Positions 35,344 through 43,786 of a stretch of 51,374 bases of DNA are shown here, piece by piece. Position numbers and translations under genes: made by a program. Origin of the DNA: Prevotella sp. (GTDB lineage Bacteria > Bacteroidota > Bacteroidia > Bacteroidales > Bacteroidaceae); NCBI GenBank assembly GCA_024697645.1, contig JAILFH010000075.1:1-51374 (forward strand), in the 5' to 3' direction. Positions within the stretch are counted from its first letter, which is position 1, and the number at the start of each line of letters is the position of its first letter. Below the pieces are notes generated by a model, which did no database searches, was not told where the DNA came from, and was given only the letters and a program-made list of their open reading frames with translations.

Positions 35344-36321
35344 ATGGCAAAGGTAAAGACAATCGGTGTGCTGACATCAGGTGGTGATGCACCCGGAATG
35401 AATGCAGCAATACGTGCGGTGACGCGAGCAGGTATCTATAATGGTTTTCACGTGAAGGGTATTTATCGCGGCTACGAAGGTCTGATGAACGGCGAAATCA
35501 CTGAGTTCACTACGGAAAACGTGAGTGGAATCATCACTCAGGGCGGTACGATTTTGAAGACCGCTCGCTCGAAGGAGTTCATGACTCCTGAAGGAAAGGC
35601 AAAGGCTTGGGAGCAGTTGCAGAAGCATGATATTCAGGCTCTGATTGTGATTGGCGGTAATGGTTCGCTGACAGGTGCAATGGAACTGGCTCGCGAATAT
35701 GATATCTGCTGTATTGGCTTGCCTGGAACTATCGACAACGACCTTTATGGAACAGACTCTACGATTGGATACGATACAACGATGAATACCATTATGGAAT
35801 GTGTCGACCGAATTCGTGATACAGCGCAGAGCCACGAGCGAATCTTCTTCGTTGAGGTTATGGGCCGCGATGCAGGATTCCTGGCTCAGAACTCAGCAAT
35901 TGCCTGTGGTGCTGAGGCTGCCATCATTCCTGAAGATATGTCGCGAGTCGACCAGTTGGCACAGTTCATGGAGCGAGGCATTCGCAAGTCGAAGAAGTCG
36001 TGTATCGTGATTGTGTCGGAAAGTCCTAAATGTGGTGCTCTCCATTATGCTGATCGTGTAAGAAATGAGTTCCCGCAGTTCGATGTGCGTGTTTCTATTC
36101 TTGGTCATTTGCAGCGTGGTGGAACTCCGACTGCTCACGACAGAATCTTGGCAAGTCGAACGGGTGTGGGCGCTATTGAGGCCATCTTGCAGGGACAGCG
36201 CAATGTGATGATTGGCGTCAGAAACAATGAGGTGGTTTATGTGCCGCTTAGTGAGGCCATTCGTCAGGATAAGCCTTTCGATAAGAAATTGTTCAAGGTT
36301 CTCGACGAACTGAGCATTTAG
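35344..36321 (+). CDS. pfkA: 6-phosphofructokinase
   Basis: This 325-residue enzyme phosphorylates fructose 6-phosphate in glycolysis. [16 protein letters not shown] (10-25) binds nucleotide, GTIDND (128-133) holds catalytic Asp131, and MGRDAGF and GHLQRGG bind the sugar phosphate. The site deciding the phosphoryl donor reads GGNGS (104-108): Gly107 favours ATP over pyrophosphate, but the usual Asp before it is Asn. The length is normal for the bacterial ATP type. A hairpin AAGAAAC-TCGTT-GTTTCTT just downstream may terminate it. Confidence 0.95.
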   Translation: MAKVKTIGVLTSGGDAPGMNAAIRAVTRAGIYNGFHVKGIYRGYEGLMNGEITEFTTENVSGIITQGGTILKTARSKEFMTPEGKAKAWEQLQKHDIQALIVIGGNGSLTGAMELAREYDICCIGLPGTIDNDLYGTDSTIGYDTTMNTIMECVDRIRDTAQSHERIFFVEVMGRDAGFLAQNSAIACGAEAAIIPEDMSRVDQLAQFMERGIRKSKKSCIVIVSESPKCGALHYADRVRNEFPQFDVRVSILGHLQRGGTPTAHDRILASRTGVGAIEAILQGQRNVMIGVRNNEVVYVPLSEAIRQDKPFDKKLFKVLDELSI

Positions 36322-36330
36322 TTTTGCTCA

Positions 36331-36359
36331 AAGAAACTCGTTGTTTCTTAATTTCTTTT
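36331..36359 (+). terminator. Weak terminator after pfkA
   Basis: AAGAAAC (36331-36337), loop TCGTT less two, GTTTCTT (36343-36349), then AATTTCTTTT. The stem is only 7 bp and AT-rich. Confidence 0.45.
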
Positions 36360-36401
36360 CGACCTGATAAAGTGAGAGTCTTCTGATTTAAATAGAATCA
36401 A

Positions 36402-37055
36402 ATGCAAAAATCGACAAAACCAACAGAATATAGAAAGGAACTAAAGGGGAAAATTCTGATTACGGCAATGAACTTGTTCTGTCAGCATGGAATTCGTCGT
36501 GTGAAAATGGACGATATTGCTGCATCATTAGGCATTTCCAAACGTACGCTGTATGAGATTTTTCCAAATAAGGAAGACATGTTGCTCGAAGGAATTGAAC
36601 AAAGTCATGCTGCAGGAGAGGCATATCTGCATTCTTTTCTGGAGTCAGGACAACGTTCAACGATGGATATTCTCATAGAAGTCTATCGTAAGCGTATGGA
36701 GGAACTTTCTGTCATTCCGCCTGTGTTTCTGAGTGATATTGGTCGTTATCCGCGTGTTCTGGAGTATCTGAACAGTAAGCATGTTAAGGCTCAAGATTCG
36801 GCTATCGAGTTTTTCCAGAAAGGTATTGATGAAGGCTATTTCCGCCCAGATGTTGACTACACGCTGATGGTGAGGCTTGGTGACTCTATGATGCAGAATG
36901 CGTTGGAACGAAATCTTTATAAGGAGTACAAACTTCCTTATTTGTTCCGGAATATCTTGTTCCTGTTCATGAGAGGGTTCTGTACGTCGAAAGGACTTGA
37001 GATTCTTGACGAGACACTGAAAGATCAATCTGAAAACTCTTCAACTCATGATTAA
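36402..37055 (+). CDS. TetR/AcrR-type transcription regulator
   Basis: This 217-residue protein has an N-terminal TetR DNA-binding domain: residues about 12-58 contain ILITAMNLFCQHGIRRVKMD, IAASLGISKRTLYEIFPNKE, the recognition-helix pattern of the family. The rest is an all-helical ligand and dimer domain. The following HAD gene overlaps by 8 bp, so the two are coupled. The ligand and targets are unknown. No obvious inverted-repeat operator was found upstream. Confidence 0.92.
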   Translation: MQKSTKPTEYRKELKGKILITAMNLFCQHGIRRVKMDDIAASLGISKRTLYEIFPNKEDMLLEGIEQSHAAGEAYLHSFLESGQRSTMDILIEVYRKRMEELSVIPPVFLSDIGRYPRVLEYLNSKHVKAQDSAIEFFQKGIDEGYFRPDVDYTLMVRLGDSMMQNALERNLYKEYKLPYLFRNILFLFMRGFCTSKGLEILDETLKDQSENSSTHD

Positions 37056-37701
37056 GGCAGCACTTTTCGACCTCGATGGCGTCATCTTCGACACAGAGCC
37101 CCAATACACAAAGTTCTGGGGAGGTCAGTGTCGGTTGTATTTCCCAGATAGACCGGGCTTGGAGAATGTCATCAAAGGACAGACGCTCGTACAGATCTAC
37201 AACACTGTCTTCGCTGATCTCAAGGACCAGCAGCCATTGATGACGGAACGTCTCAATGAGTTTGAGCGTCAGATGTCGTTCGACTATATTCCGGGGGTAG
37301 TGGAGTTCATTGAATCACTGAGAAGAGAGGGTGTTCGTACTGCCATTGTGACAAGTAGCAACATTCCCAAGATGGAGAATGTCTACAGGGCTCATCCTGA
37401 GGTAAAGAACCTCTTCGACGCGATTCTGACTTCTGAAGATTTTACAGAAAGTAAACCCCATCCGCAATGCTACTTAGTTGGAGCCGAAAGGGTAGGGGTT
37501 GACCCTGCTTCGTGTGTGGGATTTGAGGATAGTCTGAACGGACTTAAGTCAGTGAAGGCTGCTGGGATGAAAGTAGTCGGACTGGCCACAACTCTTCCGA
37601 AAGAAACGGTTGCTTCCATTGCAGACGTAGTTATTGGTGACTTCAGCGAAATTGGATTTCATGACATTAAGCAACTGATGTTACCATCAGGTGAAGTATG
37701 A
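37048..37701 (+). CDS. HAD phosphatase or beta-phosphoglucomutase-like protein
   Basis: This 217-residue HAD-superfamily enzyme has motif I FDLDGVIFDTE with Asp8 and Asp10, motif II VTSSN, Lys in ESKPHPQCY and motif IV GFEDSLNG. The small helical cap and the DxDGV..DTE start place it with beta-phosphoglucomutase and sugar-phosphate phosphatases. The start overlaps the regulator by 8 bp. The substrate is not readable. Confidence 0.9.
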   Translation: MIKAALFDLDGVIFDTEPQYTKFWGGQCRLYFPDRPGLENVIKGQTLVQIYNTVFADLKDQQPLMTERLNEFERQMSFDYIPGVVEFIESLRREGVRTAIVTSSNIPKMENVYRAHPEVKNLFDAILTSEDFTESKPHPQCYLVGAERVGVDPASCVGFEDSLNGLKSVKAAGMKVVGLATTLPKETVASIADVVIGDFSEIGFHDIKQLMLPSGEV

Positions 37702-37711
37702 TTCCGATATG

Positions 37712-37800
37712 TTGAGTTTTCGTCATTATGGCTATTAAACTGTGACATTAGTGTCGTTGAACTGTGGCATTAGACCGTAGATGCAATAAACAGCATATTT
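37712..37800. repeat. Minimal 22-bp array (three to four units)
   Basis: Units at 37712 (23 bp), 37735 (22 bp) and 37757 (22 bp) share the pattern TTRAAYTGTG-CATTAG, with the closest pair reading TTAAACTGTGACATTAG and TTGAACTGTGGCATTAG. A fourth, 37779-37800, is marginal. It sits in the 115-bp gap directly before the beta-helix lipoprotein gene. Confidence 0.6.
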
Positions 37801-37816
37801 TTGCGTTATACAATTG

Positions 37817-39262
37817 ATGAAATATACGAGATTACTTCTGTTTCTAGGCTTAGCATTCAGTTTGTTGGTGTCTTGCAGCGATGATGAATCGTTCACGCTT
37901 TCAACTGATCGGCACTTGACGTTTTCTATTGATACCGTCAAGTTTGATACGGTTTTTAGTGCAGTTCCAACGGTTACAAATTCATTTTGGGTCTATAATC
38001 GTTCGGGAGAAGGGATTCGTATGTCTGATATTCGTTTGGAAAAAGGCAATCAGACAGGCTATCGGGTAAATGTTGACGGTACCTATCTCGGGGCCTCACA
38101 GGGTTATCACACCAGCAATGTTGAATTGCGTGACAAAGACAGTATCAGGGTCTTTGTTGAATTGACTTCTCCTTACAATCATTCGACTTCTCCCCAGAAG
38201 GTGGAAGACAATCTCGTGTTTACATTGGAAAGTGGCGTTCAGCAACGAGTCAATCTCAATGCGTTTTCCTGGGATGCAGTTCAATTGCGCGATGTTCATA
38301 TTTCCACAGATTCAACGTTGACGGCTGGAGATACACCTATTATTATATATGGTGGGATTACAGTTGACAGTGCTGCAACTTTGCGCATTCCTGCAGGTAC
38401 TACTCTCTATTTTCATGCGGATGCAGGAATTGATGTCTATGGACGTTTGATTTCCGATGGTGATCCTGAGAATGAAGTTGTCTTACGTGGCGACCGAATT
38501 GATCACATGTTCGACTACTTGCCCTATGATAATGTAAGTGGTCAGTGGCGCGGCATTCATTTCTATTCTTCGTCCTATGATAATGTGCTGCAGTATACGG
38601 ATATTCATAGTACATTCGATGGAATTGTGATAGATTCTGCCAATGTGAATCGTGATAAATTAATTCTGTTTGCATCAACTGTTCACAACTGTCAGGGGTA
38701 TGGAGTTCGTTCGACTAATAGTCGAATAACTCTCATTAACTCTCAGATTACCAATACGTTAAACGATTGCTTGTGTGTAGATGGTGGCTGGGCGCAAGTC
38801 AATGGATGTACACTTGCTCAGTTCTATCCATTTGATATTAATCGTGGTGTAGCATTACGATTCTTCTCAACCAATCATGATCTACAATTGTTCCATTGTC
38901 TGAACTCACTTGTCACCGGATATTCTGATATTGAAATGATTGGTGAGCAGGGAGATTCTGCGGCTATATTCAACTATGCCTTCTCACATTGCATTATTCG
39001 TGACACAACAACGATTGAAAATGTAGATACGGTCTATCTTTTCAAGAATGTAAGTTTTGAAGGTGCAGATACGACAGTTGTCAATGGAAAGAAGCACTTC
39101 ATAAATATTGATACCGAAAACCTACGTTACGATTTCAGACTCGATAGCATCAGTCCTGCCATTGGCTATGGGGATTCCAAGACGATTCCGCAATATGATA
39201 GGGTAGGGCGACTGCGAGACGAAAAGCCTGATATCGGAGCATTCGAATATTATAAAGAATAA
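37817..39262 (+). CDS. Lipoprotein with right-handed beta-helix repeats
   Basis: This 481-residue lipoprotein begins at ATG 37817; an in-frame TTG one codon earlier is not needed. The signal MKYTRLLLFLGLAFSLLVSC ends at Cys20. About residues 170-410 show beta-helix-type repeats with many Asn, Asp, Ser and short hydrophobic stretches (for example ILFASTVHNCQGYGVRSTNS, ITLINSQITNT), and the end is PDIGAFEY, common in Bacteroidetes parallel-beta-helix surface proteins. It may bind or cut polysaccharide, but no catalytic motif is visible. cdd begins 5 bp downstream, so both are co-transcribed. The function is unknown. Confidence 0.8.
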   Translation: MKYTRLLLFLGLAFSLLVSCSDDESFTLSTDRHLTFSIDTVKFDTVFSAVPTVTNSFWVYNRSGEGIRMSDIRLEKGNQTGYRVNVDGTYLGASQGYHTSNVELRDKDSIRVFVELTSPYNHSTSPQKVEDNLVFTLESGVQQRVNLNAFSWDAVQLRDVHISTDSTLTAGDTPIIIYGGITVDSAATLRIPAGTTLYFHADAGIDVYGRLISDGDPENEVVLRGDRIDHMFDYLPYDNVSGQWRGIHFYSSSYDNVLQYTDIHSTFDGIVIDSANVNRDKLILFASTVHNCQGYGVRSTNSRITLINSQITNTLNDCLCVDGGWAQVNGCTLAQFYPFDINRGVALRFFSTNHDLQLFHCLNSLVTGYSDIEMIGEQGDSAAIFNYAFSHCIIRDTTTIENVDTVYLFKNVSFEGADTTVVNGKKHFINIDTENLRYDFRLDSISPAIGYGDSKTIPQYDRVGRLRDEKPDIGAFEYYKE

Positions 39263-39267
39263 ATAAC

Positions 39268-39747
39268 ATGGAAAATATCAAAATCGAAATCAACATGCAG
39301 TTCTGCCAGATGGAAGAACTATCGGTGGAAGATCAGGAACTTGTGAAGGCTGCCATTGGTGCAACTGCCAATTCCTATGCCCGCTATAGCAATTTTAATG
39401 TTGGTGCTGCTCTCAGACTCGCCGATGGTTCAATTGTTATAGGTGCTAATCAGGAAAATGCAGCATTCCCTTCAGGTCTTTGTGCAGAGCGTTCGGCTAT
39501 CTTTGCTGCACAATCACATCATCCTGAATTTGCAATCACGACGTTGGCCATCGCTGCAAAAAATGTGAATGGACTTATGCCGCTTCCTGTTTCTCCTTGT
39601 GGTTCATGCCGCCAGGTTATTCTTGAGATTGAGGACCGATATAAGTCGCCTGTCAAGATCTTACTTTATGGAACGAGTGGGGTTTATTGCATTAACAGTG
39701 TGAAAGACTTGATGCCGTTGTCGTTTGTAGATGAGAATATGCATTAA
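39268..39747 (+). CDS. cdd: Cytidine deaminase
   Basis: This 159-residue zinc enzyme deaminates cytidine and deoxycytidine to uridine and deoxyuridine, in pyrimidine salvage. Zinc is held by Cys72 in GLCAERSA and by Cys111 and Cys114 in SPCGSCRQ; Glu74 is the proton shuttle. ARYSNFNVGAAL (38-49) is the family substrate motif. The length is typical of the tetrameric form. It lies 5 bp after the beta-helix lipoprotein gene. Confidence 0.96.
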   Translation: MENIKIEINMQFCQMEELSVEDQELVKAAIGATANSYARYSNFNVGAALRLADGSIVIGANQENAAFPSGLCAERSAIFAAQSHHPEFAITTLAIAAKNVNGLMPLPVSPCGSCRQVILEIEDRYKSPVKILLYGTSGVYCINSVKDLMPLSFVDENMH

Positions 39748-39791
39748 AAAGAAACGAAAAATAAAAATTTCGCAAAAAAGATAAGAAAATA

Positions 39792-39823
39792 TTTGGTAGT
39801 TTAAAAAATATGTTTTACCTTTG
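39792..39823 (+). promoter_or_regulatory. Promoter of the tRNA-Ser/tRNA-Glu unit
   Basis: TTTG (39792-39795), 20 bp, TACCTTTG (39816-39823). The tRNA follows after about 85 bp, with small hairpins in between. Confidence 0.7.
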
Positions 39824-39910
39824 CACTCGCATTTCAGAACAATGCTCTGGTAAATTCAGAACCAACCGGTAGAACAGTTCTCTAAAGAACAAAGTTCGTC
39901 CCCGTGGAAA

Positions 39911-39997
39911 GGAAGTTTGGGTGAGTGGCTGAAACCAGCAGTTTGCTAAACTGCCGTGCGGGTTACCGTACCGGGGGTTCGAATCCCCCAGCTTCCG
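39911..39997 (+). tRNA. tRNA-Ser (anticodon GCT)
   Basis: An 87-nt tRNA with acceptor GGAAGTT pairing to AGCTTCC, anticodon arm CAGTT-TGCTAAACTG with anticodon GCT, a long variable arm typical of serine tRNAs, and T-arm GGGGGTTCGAATCCCCC. Discriminator G; CCA is not encoded. tRNA-Glu follows after 32 nt. Confidence 0.96.
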
Positions 39998-40029
39998 CAA
40001 GGAATCTAAAACATTCTGATGCAAAGAAT

Positions 40030-40101
40030 GGTCGGTTCATCTAACGGTTAGGATACAAGATTCTCAATCTTGGCATAAGGGTTCGATTCCCTTACCGACT
40101 A
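40030..40101 (+). tRNA. tRNA-Glu (anticodon CTC)
   Basis: A 72-nt tRNA with acceptor GGTCGGT pairing to ACCGACT (one G-T wobble at the end), anticodon arm CAAGA-TTCTCAA-TCTTG with anticodon CTC, and T-arm AAGGGTTCGATTCCCTT. It serves the GAG codon, which tRNA-Glu(TTC) could also read, so it is an additional isoacceptor. A strong terminator follows. Confidence 0.96.
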
Positions 40102-40111
40102 CAAATCACAG

Positions 40112-40147
40112 CTCGGCAGTCCCTTAGAGATTGCCGAGTTTTTTTCT
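40112..40147 (+). terminator. Terminator after tRNA-Glu
   Basis: CTCGGCA (40112-40118) pairs with TGCCGAG (40132-40138), followed by seven T residues. Confidence 0.9.
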
Positions 40148-40718
40148 TTTACCTGATCTTTCTACTTGTTCTTGTTTCCTTTTATATTCAAGGCATTATC
40201 AAAGATAGTCTTAAATGAGGGTCAATTAGTCAAAATGGGTGGGAAAAATATATTCAAAATACCCTAATGGTCATTTTGAGTGGTAAAATCTTTGGAAATC
40301 CGGGCTTATTGGTCAAAATGAGTGGTAAAATCTTTGGAAATCCCTTTAAATAGTTATCTTTGTATTTAAATTATTTATTGTTGTTTGGTAAAATCCAGCA
40401 TTTCATTGAAAAACAAGAAAAAGAATCGTTATAAACAATGAGGTTCGTTATTGATCTTACAAATAACTTCAAAACTTGAAAACAATTGATTATTCTAATA
40501 AGTACAATGTTTTTTTAATCGACTTAAAGGCGTAATATAACAGGATTATTGATAAATAAGAATATTGAAAGACTTGTCGCAATTCCTTGATTTCGTCCAT
40601 TATTCTTTTAATGACAATTAATTTCTATAATCGGCATTATGATAAATAAAATAATTAGAAACAAAATAAACGCCTCCCTATCATCCGTAAAATGAAAAAG
40701 GAAGCGTTTATAAGAGCA
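40148..40718. other. Gene-free region with direct repeats and an orphan promoter
   Basis: No gene is supported. A near-perfect direct repeat is present: GAGTGGTAAAATCTTTGG with AAATCC after it occurs at about 40276 and 40318, and a more distant third unit starts at about 40223. The second copy overlaps a promoter-like pair, TTTG (40333-40336), 18 bp, TATCTTTG (40355-40362), with no long frame downstream. An imperfect hairpin, AAACGCCTCC with GGAAGCGTTT (about 40667-40710), may end an untranslated transcript. Confidence 0.5.
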
Positions 40719-40802
40719 TAATACGATTGATACTTAAAATTTCGTATTAAGCCTGATAAGAACCTAATACTATTGATACTTAAAATTTCGTATTAAGCCT
40801 GA
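40719..40802. repeat. Tandem duplication covering the end of the small membrane protein gene
   Basis: Two 38-bp copies, 40719-40756 and 40765-40802, start 46 bp apart and differ at one base. The shared part includes TTGATACTTAAAATTTCG and TATTAAGCCTGA. Copy 1 holds an inverted repeat AATACGA with TCGTATT. The stop codon of the following minus-strand gene lies within copy 2, so copy 1 is an extra downstream piece. Confidence 0.85.
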
Positions 40803-41011
40803 AATCCTTTCGTGCTGATTGTTGCGATTACATCTTTAATGCCAAGTTCGTGGAAACCATTCTTCTTAATGGCGTCTGCTGCTTTCTCCTCAACAGCATC
40901 CTCTTCCTCAGAATTTTTGTAGACACAATGATCTGCTTTCAACTCTGCAATTGCCCATCCACAAAGAGAAACGCAAATCAGCAATACGATTACGATAATT
41001 GTTGTTGTCAT
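40793..41011 (-). CDS. Small membrane protein of 72 residues
   Basis: The protein has one N-terminal membrane segment (about 4-22, IIVIVLLICVSLCGWAIA) and a cytoplasmic or periplasmic tail with an acidic stretch SEEEDAVEEKAADAIKK. I do not recognise a family. It is the last gene of a probable four-gene operon (nitroreductase, KdsC, Maf, this gene), 24 bp after Maf. The frame is confirmed by the start position and clean hydrophobic profile rather than homology, so some doubt remains. Its 3' end lies in a tandem duplication. Confidence 0.65.
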   Translation of the reverse strand: MTTTIIVIVLLICVSLCGWAIAELKADHCVYKNSEEEDAVEEKAADAIKKNGFHELGIKDVIATISTKGFQA

Positions 41012-41035
41012 TTACTTAATATTTTTAGTTAATAA

Positions 41036-41608
41036 TTATTCTATAGTGAAATGAAAAGTATTCTTAAGTTCTTCGTAAATTCGCTGTACCGGAAATCCCA
41101 TGACGTTGAAGTAACTACCAGAAAGCGAAGTGACACCTATATAACCAATCCATTCCTGAATGCCGTAGGCGCCTGCTTTATCAAAGGGTTTGTAGTGAGT
41201 GACGTAGTAATCAATCTCACTGTCTGATAGTTCTTTGAAAGTCACCTCAGAAATAACCGAGAAGCAACTCTGTTTATCATAACCCTTCAAACACACACCT
41301 GTTATCACGTGATGTGATTTCCCACTCAGCATTCTTAGCATTTCTTTGGCTTCATCAGCATTTGCGGGCTTTCCCAATATATTGTTGTCGACTACGACAA
41401 TTGTGTCGGCAGTTATGAGCACTTCATCTTCAGCCACCTCATAGGCCTCACTTTTTTCCCGAGCAATGAAGACAGCAGTCTCTTCAGGTGGCAAAGAGTC
41501 TGGATAACTCTCGTCAATTCCCTTTAGAACACGCACTTCAAACGGAATATCAAGCCCTGCAAGCAGTTCTCTGCGTCGTGGTGAGTTGCTGGAAAGTATT
41601 AGTTTCAT
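41036..41608 (-). CDS. maf: Maf-family nucleotide pyrophosphatase
   Basis: This 190-residue protein has the Maf start LILSSNSPRRRELLAG, the EKSEAYEVAEDEVLITADTIV block (in parts: AREKSEAY and DTIVVVD) and DKAGAYGIQEW, all family signatures. Maf proteins hydrolyse non-canonical or modified nucleotides such as dTTP, UTP and m5UTP and can influence cell division. It lies 28 bp after the KdsC gene and 24 bp before the small membrane protein gene. The exact nucleotide is not known. Confidence 0.95.
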   Translation of the reverse strand: MKLILSSNSPRRRELLAGLDIPFEVRVLKGIDESYPDSLPPEETAVFIAREKSEAYEVAEDEVLITADTIVVVDNNILGKPANADEAKEMLRMLSGKSHHVITGVCLKGYDKQSCFSVISEVTFKELSDSEIDYYVTHYKPFDKAGAYGIQEWIGYIGVTSLSGSYFNVMGFPVQRIYEELKNTFHFTIE

Positions 41609-41636
41609 TTTCTATCAGATTCTCTTAAAATGCCTA

Positions 41637-42155
41637 TTACCAACCAAATGCCTTCTCGTCCGACATCCATTTGCTCTGAGCACGCATCACTTGTTCAATG
41701 ATATCACGTCCACATCCGTGACCACCAATCTTATCGCTGATATACACACTCACAGCCTTCACTTCGGGACAAGCATCCGCAGGACAGCAAGGACACCCTA
41801 CCCTATTCATGATCTCAATATCTGGTATATCGTCTCCCATGTAAGCGATTTCGTCATCTTTCAGGCCATATTTAGCCTTGAAATCATCGTAAGTCTTCAC
41901 TTTTACAGCGCAACTCAGGAAAATATCCTCAACACCCAGGTACTGATATCTCAATCGAATTGATTCTGTTCGTCCACCAGTCAGTATTACGATTCGAAGG
42001 CCCATTTTCTGGGCCAGTTGAATAGCATATCCGTCTCTGATATTCACCGAGCGGAGCGGCTCGCCGTTCTGGTCCATCAGCACAGTCTGAGCCGACAGAA
42101 CGCCATCAATATCAAAGATGATTGCCTTTATTTTTTTCAAATCGTAGTTGATCAT
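41637..42155 (-). CDS. kdsC: KdsC-like HAD phosphatase
   Basis: This 172-residue HAD enzyme has motif I FDIDGVLS with Asp15 and Asp17, the [14 protein letters not shown] block and [12 protein letters not shown], which mark 3-deoxy-D-manno-octulosonate-8-phosphate phosphatase and close relatives. This enzyme supplies KDO for lipopolysaccharide. It lacks a cap domain, as expected for this tetrameric type. It lies between nitroreductase (15 bp) and Maf (28 bp). A related phosphatase of another sialic-acid-like sugar cannot be excluded. Confidence 0.9.
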   Translation of the reverse strand: MINYDLKKIKAIIFDIDGVLSAQTVLMDQNGEPLRSVNIRDGYAIQLAQKMGLRIVILTGGRTESIRLRYQYLGVEDIFLSCAVKVKTYDDFKAKYGLKDDEIAYMGDDIPDIEIMNRVGCPCCPADACPEVKAVSVYISDKIGGHGCGRDIIEQVMRAQSKWMSDEKAFGW

Positions 42156-42170
42156 AATAGTATTCTTTCT

Positions 42171-42704
42171 TTATTCGCCGTAGCGATCAATGGAAACCTG
42201 TTCCCACTTCAATTTCTCCTCATTCTGCAGATTGCGCTGCTCCGTGGGATGACCGAAAGCAACAATGCACAATACACGCAGACGCTCAGGAATATCCAGA
42301 ATTCCCTTCACGACATCTTCTGCATTCGTTCCGTCGCTCAAGAAACGATCACGAATCTGAATCCAGCACGAGCAAAGACCAATGTCTTCCGCTTGTAATT
42401 GCATCGAAAATGCCGCAATAGAACCATCTTCCACCCAGCAATCGTTAGTTTCAGAATCACCGAGTACCACAATTCCCAGAGGAGCATTCTTCAGAAACTG
42501 AGAGCCAAATTCCTTCGCATCAGAGAGTTTCTCTATGAGCAATTTGTCATCGACAACGATAAACTGCCACGACCGCTGATTCTTCGATGTAGGCGACATC
42601 AATGCAGCGCGCATGAGCAATTTCACATCGTCGGCAGCGATTGGCTCTTCCGTAAACTTCCGATGACTTCTTCTTTGTGCTATCAGTTGCTTAAAATCCT
42701 TCAT
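42171..42704 (-). CDS. Nitroreductase-family flavoprotein
   Basis: This 177-residue protein has the nitroreductase fold start QLIAQRRSHRKFTEEPI, APTSKNQR-type FMN-binding segment SPTSKNQRSWQFIVVDD, and the later AEDIGLCSCWIQIRD. It likely binds FMN and reduces nitro or quinone compounds with NAD(P)H; the substrate is unknown. It is the first gene of the minus-strand group. A promoter was not clear. Confidence 0.92.
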   Translation of the reverse strand: MKDFKQLIAQRRSHRKFTEEPIAADDVKLLMRAALMSPTSKNQRSWQFIVVDDKLLIEKLSDAKEFGSQFLKNAPLGIVVLGDSETNDCWVEDGSIAAFSMQLQAEDIGLCSCWIQIRDRFLSDGTNAEDVVKGILDIPERLRVLCIVAFGHPTEQRNLQNEEKLKWEQVSIDRYGE

Positions 42705-42761
42705 GTTACAGATAATTTCTGCAAAAATACAAAAAAATATTCAATCTTCAATCTTTTTTAG

Positions 42762-42769
42762 TAAATTTG
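42762..42769 (+). promoter_or_regulatory. -7 element four bases before the GNAT gene start
   Basis: TAAATTTG matches the consensus. The predicted transcript start falls on or next to the GTG start codon at 42774, suggesting a leaderless mRNA. The -33 box is weak. Confidence 0.5.
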
Positions 42770-42773
42770 CATT

Positions 42774-43748
42774 GTGAAATTTCATGTAAGCGTCATTTCG
42801 AAGAGCGAAGACCTCCCGCCAATGGCTTGCAAGAGTTTTTTCCATAGCGTGGAGTTATTCCACATCATTGAGGCTACGCCGAGACATTCTCCCCTGATGG
42901 CAGTCGTTTTCAATGATGATGAGGAGGTTGTGGCCCATATGCTCGCAACTATTCGCCGGCGCACTTCATGGCTCCCTCCCTATCTTTTTGCTCAGGCTCG
43001 TGTTTATGGCGAAGGCGAATTTGTCGACGGCATCGACAAGGACGAGGTGTTCTCTATGATGCTTCAGGCACTTACACAGCGTTTCCATCGCCGATTGTGT
43101 CTCTATGCGGAGTTCAGCAACATGAAGAAGAAAATGTTTGGCTATGCCAGTTTTCGAGAGTGTGGCTATTTTCCCGTCAGTTGGCAGGAAGTCCACAATT
43201 CGCTCCACAGCATGTCTCCTCAGGAACGCCTTTCAGAAAGTCAACTCGAGGAAATTGAATATCTCCGCAAAAGAGGTGTGGGCATGCGGCGTGTTCAAAG
43301 TGAAGAAGAACTTCAGGAAGCCTATCGTTTACTCCGAAACTTCAACCTGATGAAACTACATCATTTTCTTCCGCCTGAGAAGTTGTTTAGTTTGCTGAAT
43401 GAGCATGAGGACAGCCAGATCCTTGTCACAACCTTTAAGGAGAAACTCATTGGCGTCAGTGTTACCGTCTATTCCGAGGGAAATGCCTATCTATGGTATG
43501 TGGCCTCAAAGCGCAAGTCCTATCCCTATCAGCATCCGGACTTGATGACCGTTTGGTACACATTGGAAGAGGCTTACGCGCGTCAGTGCCGCCATCTATT
43601 TTTCATGGATGCAGGTCTTCCCTTCCAAAAGAGCAGTTATCGCGACTTCATTCTGAGTTTCGGCGGAATGCCCGTTGCCAAGTACCGTTGGTTCCATTTC
43701 TCGCTCTCGTGCATCAATAAGTTTCTCTCGTGGCTTTATCGCGAATAA
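42774..43748 (+). CDS. GNAT/FemAB-like acyltransferase
   Basis: This 324-residue protein begins at GTG; a downstream Met (residue 17) is less likely because SVISKSEDLP is part of the usual N-terminal region. It has two related halves with the pattern of peptidoglycan-linking FemAB and GNAT proteins: FHSVELFHIIEATPRHSPL at about 24-42, and the second half LIGVSVTVYSEGNAYLWYVA at about 224-243, ending with FLLRFGGMPV-like FILSFGGMPVAKYRWF. Such enzymes transfer acyl or aminoacyl groups to lipids, sugars or peptides. The exact substrate is unknown. A TonB receptor gene starts 39 bp downstream. Confidence 0.75.
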   Translation: MKFHVSVISKSEDLPPMACKSFFHSVELFHIIEATPRHSPLMAVVFNDDEEVVAHMLATIRRRTSWLPPYLFAQARVYGEGEFVDGIDKDEVFSMMLQALTQRFHRRLCLYAEFSNMKKKMFGYASFRECGYFPVSWQEVHNSLHSMSPQERLSESQLEEIEYLRKRGVGMRRVQSEEELQEAYRLLRNFNLMKLHHFLPPEKLFSLLNEHEDSQILVTTFKEKLIGVSVTVYSEGNAYLWYVASKRKSYPYQHPDLMTVWYTLEEAYARQCRHLFFMDAGLPFQKSSYRDFILSFGGMPVAKYRWFHFSLSCINKFLSWLYRE

Positions 43749-43786
43749 AATACAATAAAAAGCCCGATTCCTCGTTATTATATTTG

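Noticed and set aside
37814..37816. TTG as the start of the beta-helix lipoprotein
   Set aside because: The next codon is ATG and gives an equally good lipoprotein signal.
43779..43786. TATATTTG as promoter of the TonB receptor
   Set aside because: It touches the start codon, so transcription would begin at or inside the coding region; the gene is more likely read from upstream.
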